Positions 58,680-64,000 of a stretch of 64,000 nucleotides of DNA are shown piece after piece; within the stretch, counting starts at the first letter, position 1, and every line of letters starts with the position of its first letter. Source of the DNA: Cryptomeria japonica (Eukaryota > Streptophyta > Pinopsida > Cupressales > Cupressaceae); contig NC_081406.1 of assembly GCF_030272615.1 (NCBI RefSeq), forward strand, positions 471,872,400 through 471,936,399, given 5' to 3'. Made by a program: the position numbers and the translations under genes. The notes under the pieces are model-generated. The model ran no database searches, was not told the origin of the DNA, and worked only from the letters and a program-made list of their open reading frames with translations.

Positions 58680-59841
58680 TGTCATAAAATTGCGACCCTA
58701 GCAATTTATGACTGCATTAGGGTCCTCATGCATGCGAAATTGAATCCTCTATCCTGATTAGAGATTAGAGAGTGCTCGACTTGTGAAAAATGCTTCTTCC
58801 TCGGCCTCCACATCACTTGGTCCACACTCTTCCCTAGAGAAAGGGGTAGGACAGGGGCATGGTGCCCCTATCCCTACTCTATTTTTGGGACATGACCTTT
58901 CTAGAGCAAGCATTGTGGGTTGTGCAGTGAGAGGGAAATCTGCTCGATGTCGGCCCATGACAAAATTCAAATCCTTCAAACATGTATTTAAGGGGAATTT
59001 GTCCTCTCATTTGCATAAGTTCATAAGTTGGATGAGTGGGAAATTCACAAGCGAACAAGCATTCAAGCATTCTTTTCCAGCATTGAACATTCTCAAGTCC
59101 CCCTTCAAGGCTAGGTGTTGCATTCAAGTCAAGGATTCAACCATTGAAGAGGAGATTGATTTCAACATACAATTCCATACAAGCATTTCTATCCACATTG
59201 CTACTACAACCTCCCTTGAGGTGATTTACAATTCAGTCTTTTATTTACATCTACTTGCAAGTAATTTCTTTGATTACTTGGTTAATTCCAAAACTGGGGT
59301 TTGACCTAAAGGCTAACCCCCAATCCTAATATAGTTCCCTCTCTTTTTTGTGTGTAGGTTGCAGGTGTGCAACTGTACTTTTAGATTCGGGCTTCATTTG
59401 CAGAGGCAGAAAAACCCTTTTCGTTTTGCAGGCTTTTTGGAGGACCGTGTACATTCCTGCCATGGTCCTGACAACTTTTCATCAAATTTGTAGGGCGACT
59501 TCGTCTTGACATTTTACTGCTAAATCCAGGTGCACAACTTCATCCCATATTCAAATCTCAAGTTATAGTCGATTCTTTGTCACTTTTGCATTACACAATT
59601 CAATCAATTTCCTTTCTAAATCAAACAAGTAATACAGGGATCAACTTAACATTATTAATTCATTCAAAATTCAATCTATCATCTTTGTGTGGAGATTGAA
59701 TCTAGTGAATTACCCCCTATCTTCCTAATGTAATGGTGAAAAGTGCTTGAAAGATAATCAATAGTGAAACTCTCATCTCTCTTTGAGGGAAAGGGTTAGT
59801 TTTCCTCTTGATCTATCACTCATCATTTTCTCACCATTACA
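58680..59841 (+). repeat. 5' LTR of element H
   Basis: 1,162 bp, TGTCATAAAATTGCG to CTCACCATTACA. A stretch with GGACCGTG...CCATGGTCC near 59442-59470 is repeated in the leader at 60519-60550. Internal open frames on both strands (58783-59304) have no signature. Confidence 0.85.
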
Positions 59842-59844
59842 TTT

Positions 59845-59857
59845 TGGTGAACCCGAC
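59845..59857 (+). promoter_or_regulatory. Primer-binding site of element H (tRNA-Trp)
   Basis: TGGTGAACCCGAC, matching the 3' end of tRNA-Trp for 13 nt, three bases after the LTR. The match stops there, in contrast to the 40-nt site of element A for the same tRNA. Confidence 0.85.
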
Positions 59858-61004
59858 ATCTTGCACGCTTTCCTTTGAACAAATTTGCATATTTTTCATT
59901 TGCAAGTTTAAATTTTCCACAAACTTAGTGGTTGAATCATTAAAAACCCTAGTTTTTAAAATTGAACTTGTGATTTGTAAAAATTGCTTGTGGTTATCTT
60001 AGATTTGAAAAATTGTTTTGATTGTCAAATTCAATTTCCTCATTGTCTTGTTCAATTTGTAATTAAAATTTACAAAATTAAGAGGTTACTTGTTCAAACC
60101 CTAATTTTCAAAAATCATATTGAACTTGTGCATAAAATGAATTTCTCTTAAATTTTTAGACTTCTGATTGTTCTTAGATTTGTTTTCAGTTCTACGATTC
60201 AAATTTTCAATTTCTCCCTTTTTCCCATTAGGTCATCAAACCCTAATTTTTAAAATTAATTGGATTTTGTGTGAATTTCAAATCAATTTCAGTTACATTT
60301 AGATTTCTAAACATTTTCCAAGGTGTCCCTATCCATTAGGCTTGACCCTTTTCAAAATTGCACTTCAATTCCTCTTTTTCTTCACCCTAATAGGGTCCTA
60401 TTTTCACATTTGTGTTTTCATTTTGCCCATCTAGAGATCGTAAAATTTGCCATTTTTTTGGGGTTATCTTTAAAATCATTGTAATATCCATCCCTGAAAA
60501 ATTCTGAAAAAAGTTGGTCGGACCATGTGCTTTCTTGCCACGGTCCTCGACTTTTTTCCCAAAATTTCGGGAGACTGTTATGATTGTATTTAATAGCCTA
60601 AATCCGAAATATTGGCTAATTTTATTGATTTTTGAACCCTTTAGAATTGGAAATACCTTCAAAATTCAACATTTCAACTTCCAAGAAATTTTTTAAAATT
60701 AAGAGGTTAATTATTATCTGCTCTGATTTTAAAATTAAGTGGTATTCCCTTGGCCCTAATTTTAAAATTCCAATACTTTCATTTTTGGAAATTGTGTCAT
60801 TTCCTTCCTCCAACAAAGTTTAAATTGTGTAATCATGATTTTCTTAAGTTTTGTATTACTCAATTTTTGCAAGCTTTGTCCTACAATTCAAAATTCAAAT
60901 TTTCCCTCTAGTGCATGAGTTTTACCACTATTAGTCCTACCTATCCTATCCCCGTTAGATGAAGCATTAGAATTAAGGCTTCCCAAGGTTTAATTATAGA
61001 GGAG
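59858..61004 (+). other. Leader of element H
   Basis: AT-rich, with loosely repeated phrases AAACCCTAATTTTTAAAATT and AAATTAAGAGGTTA at 59940-60760. No ORF with a signature. Confidence 0.6.
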
Positions 61005-62750
61005 ATGGAGCCTAATTTGGGTGACTTCTTTAATGAGGATCATGCTAATTCTTCCCATCCTAATCATGTGCCTATTCACCCCATTCATGGATCCCATGAT
61101 GAAGAAGAAGCTTTAACTAGGGTTTCTTTAGATCAACTTTCTACATTGGACAATCAATTTGATAGCTTTCAAAGATGGATGTCCCAATAATACCCTAATA
61201 GCGAATCTCTTCCATTAATTGAAGGTCTTAAGCGCATGCTTCAAACTGATAAGAATGAAATTGATATATTGCATGGCATTGCACATATTGTTGATTCTAA
61301 TGTCATTCCTATCAAGAGTTGTGCTGAAACCCTAGGTTACTCACAACCTTCAACACAAGTCAATTCCTATATTCCTTTGACCTATCCTATTACTAGTATT
61401 CCTACTTTCACATCTAACATCATGGCTACTTCAACTCAAAATGTCATTCCTACAACCATAGGTCATGGGGAAATCCATCTTCTTCATTTAATCCTCCATC
61501 AATACCTATGTCTTCCATGAGTATTCCTACTATTCCTCAACCAAGCAGTGTGATACAAGGGGGCAATTCCTTCAATAACTTTATTCCTCCTTTAAGTGTC
61601 CCTTTTCCTACTCAATCATCACCAATGCCTACTTATCATAGTGTCCCACCACCTTATTCTTAGTCCATGCCTTCTTTCAACAATATCACACCACCTTCTC
61701 AATCACCTATGTCTAACATGAATTCTTCTACCGAGATGACAATTAACAATCTTTCTCAAATTGTGTCTTCCTTACAACAACAAATTGCTTCCATGAGTCA
61801 ATCCAAGTTTAGTGTGCCCACCTTTGATGTTGTGAGCCCACTTTCTCTTGATATTGTTAAAGTCATGCCACCTAAACATGTGGAGATCCCTCAATTGGAA
61901 CTTTATAATGGAAAAGGTGATCCTCTTACGCATGTCAAAATATTTCAAACCTTGTGTATTGATTTTGCTTATGATCAACGATTGTTTGCAAAATTGTTTA
62001 CAAGAACATTAAGAGATAAGGCTTTACAATGGTATTGCTCTTTGCCTTCTTATTCTATCACTTTCTTTCAACAACTAGCAAATTCTTTCATCCAATAATT
62101 TCAAAACAACATTGGTCCTAAAATCACTTTGATTGATTTAATGCATTTTAAACAAGGTGTTAAAGAGAAAGCGACTGATCTCACTGGTAGATATAAGCAT
62201 TTGTGTGCTCAAATTTCTTTTCATGTGCCTGATAATGATATTCAAAGAATTTTCATTTCTAATTTACAAAAAGATATCAGGGAAAAGCTTCTTTTGTTTG
62301 AGTTTAATTCCTTTCCATAGTTGTGTGCAACACTCCACAATTATCAACTGACTGTGAGTCAAATTGAGCAATCCACTCTTATGGCTCTGAGTGATAAGGG
62401 GGAGAGTGTTCAACAACCATTTGTGAAGTTCAAACCAACAAAAAGATTCATCAAGTTCAATGATCCAATCAACAACAACCATGTGAATACTACAATAGGT
62501 GTGCCTCCTATTTCTAAATTTTTCCAAAGAGAAAGACAATTTACTCCTTTGAATGAATCTTTGCATAGTATTATGTCTCAATTATTGCATAGAAATGTTA
62601 TCAAACTTTCTCCTATAAAACAAGTTGATCCTTCCAAACTTGCATGTCCTCATTCTGATAACAATTCCTTTTGCCAATTTCATTGTCAACCTGGTCATGA
62701 TACTGAGAAATGTTTTGCATTGAAACATAAGGTTCAAGACTTGATTGATA
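61005..62750 (+). pseudogene. gag: Gag of element H
   Basis: Starts ATG 61005 (MEPNLGDFFNEDHANS). A long Ser/Pro/Thr-rich region follows (61330-61720), broken by a frameshift near 61480. Capsid-like domain at about 61870-62330: VEIPQLELYNGKGDPLTHVK, DKALQWYCSLPS, FKQGVKEKATDLTGRYK, IFISNLQKDIREKLL. Knuckle-like FCQFHCQPGHDTEKCFALK near 62680-62740, the Tat-type variant. Stops at 61190, 62098 and 62320 are TAA, TAA and TAG. Confidence 0.9.
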
Positions 62751-63511
62751 ATAATACTATATCTGTGGCAGGTGTGAATGATACAGGGAATAAATCAGTT
62801 GCTCCTCCTAATCAAAATCTTAAGATTTACACTGATCCCTTGCTATCTCATACCTCTAACATTATTGAGATTGTGCCTAATTCTCTCTCTTCTGAAACAC
62901 TCATCTGTATAGCTCCAAACTTGGTTAATAAGGTAGAAACACAAGATTCGCCTAAGGAACCCTGCATTACATTTGACCCTAGTAAGACCATTAGAGCATC
63001 CAATGACCCTTTATACATAGCTGCAAAGGTTAAGGATATCCCTTGCCATGGTGCCCTGGTTGATCCCTCTTGCATGGTTAATGTCATAACTGAAGAGTAT
63101 CTTTTCAATTTATGATTGCATAAACCACTATATGATGCTTCTAATGTAGTGGTGAATTTATTTGACGACTTCTCTTGTCCTACCATTGGTTCCATCACCC
63201 TTCCTATTGAAGTTCATGCTAAATCCATGGATGTTGACTTTGTTATCATACCTTCCTTTGAGCAATTCCATGTGAAGTTGGGCTATCCTTGGATATCTTC
63301 CATGAAGGATATTGCTTCTCCAATTCACAAGTGTCTTAAATTTCCTCACAATGGAGAAATCATCACTATAAACCATAGCTTATTTCCTCCATCCGAGAGT
63401 CCTATTGATGATTTTTGGCCTAAACAATTTCAATCTCTTCCATCAAGGAGCGATGCTCTTTTTCAATCTTATAAAAAATGGAAGAATGATATGATCTTAT
63501 CCTTAGGTTAA
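62751..63511 (+). pseudogene. Protease region of element H
   Basis: Retropepsin-like: IPCHGALVDPSCMVNVIT, where the usual active-site DGGS/DSGS reads DPSC, followed by a TGA at 63113. Then VIIPSFEQFHVKLGYPWISS and HKCLKFPHNGEIITI, matching the downstream part of the element D protease (LLGRPWIHD, CLKFPYNGAKV). The open frame stops at 63511. Confidence 0.8.
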
Positions 63512-64000
63512 CCTAGATCACCAACACTTGACATTCCTATTATTCTTCAAGATGAGGTTCTTCCCCTCTCAGATAGAACTAATCTCCCTCCTAAGGAAAA
63601 TTGTCCACCTATTCTTTTGGATGTGACTTTACCTTCTCTTAAGGAGAACCACAATATTCTTCCTAAGGTTAGACCTATACTTCCTCCTCATGATGGACTT
63701 GGTCTCCTTCCTACACCTAATACTCCTCCTTTCTATGGTGCAGTTCCACCTCCTTCCTCTTATCGAGAGAAGAGGCCTGCTTCTCCTATTGTTCAACCAA
63801 AAAAACCTCAACTTAAACCTCCCACTATTAAGGAGAAAGCCATTCTTTCTTCAAATGTCCCTCCTCCTTCTCATCTTTCCACTAGGACTCAATGGAATCT
63901 TTGTGCGAGAGAACGTGAACGAAGATGCCATGTTCAAGATCGTAAAGCTGTCCCTCAAAATACTCAGTCTCCTCAGACTCCAAAAATTGACATGATTCCC
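63512..64000 (+). pseudogene. Proline-rich spacer after protease of H
   Basis: Readable Pro/Leu-rich text (LPPHDGLGLLPTPNTPP and similar), then RARERERRCHVQDR near 63905-63950. It probably belongs to the protease-RT spacer; RT would lie beyond the window. Confidence 0.6.

Larger units (their letters stand above)
58680..64000 (+). mobile_element. Element H: gypsy element, continues past the window
   Basis: Plus strand. 5' LTR 58680-59841, Trp-type primer site at 59845, leader to 61004, gag and protease from 61005, then a proline-rich segment running off the end. It inserted into LINE G; the expected target duplication is TGTAG (58675-58679), the partner lying outside. The gag knuckle variant and protease resemble Tat-type D, though LTR and leader differ and there is no leader ORF. 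Confidence 0.85.

Noticed and set aside
58783-59304. 173-codon plus-strand ORF in the LTR of H
   Set aside because: No domain or start context; it lies wholly within the LTR of H and is most likely accidental.

Overview
This window looks like intergenic DNA of a seed plant with a large, repeat-choked genome. It is AT-rich, and I found no intact cellular gene, rRNA or tRNA gene. Nearly all of it is explained by decayed retrotransposons nested inside one another. The families present (Ty3/gypsy of the Tat/Ogre type with an extra archaeal-type RNase H, Ty1/copia with initiator-Met primer sites, a plant L1 with a DUF4283-type ORF1) are those of land plants. The age and size of the nest suggest a gymnosperm, but that is inference.

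Layout. 1-3774: old, mostly unreadable DNA. 3780-13743: gypsy element A, minus strand, tRNA-Trp primer site, pol deleted; its gag is split by a 4,016-bp solo LTR (element B, 4630-8645). 14084-20140: copia element C, minus strand, one polyprotein frame broken only by nonsense codons. 20146-22472: remnants including an old copia-type LTR. 22478-39877: Tat-type gypsy element D, minus strand, tRNA-Lys primer site, with gag, protease, RT, two RNase H domains and integrase; a solo LTR of family A (28704-30149) sits in its first RNase H. 40043-53232: copia element E, plus strand, pol mostly deleted, interrupted at its RT remnant by element F (43196-50984, minus strand), an LTR element with gag and a 1,018-residue second ORF but no pol. 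54345-58679: L1-type LINE G, plus strand, cut by gypsy element H (58680 to past the window end, plus strand).

Target-site duplications give the order of events directly: A CTTTC, B ACAAC, C GTTTT, D ATTAC, solo LTR AATGG, E AACCC, F CAATA/GAATA. Hand-counted LTR divergence agrees with nesting: about 8% for D, 6% for E and 4% for F (first ~130 bp only), and 3% for C (whole LTR).

Most notable: (1) element F, a copia-related element whose pol is replaced by a long second ORF kept in one frame; (2) primer-binding sites in A and D that match the whole 3' half of a tRNA, exactly bases 37-76, instead of the usual 12-18 nt; (3) a pre-gag ORF conserved between A and D; (4) an antisense ORF remnant with its own TATA box behind integrase in D; (5) element C, whose 11 nonsense codons are all explainable as CAG to TAG or CGA to TGA. 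tRNA sequences and family features were recalled from general knowledge; no database search was run.
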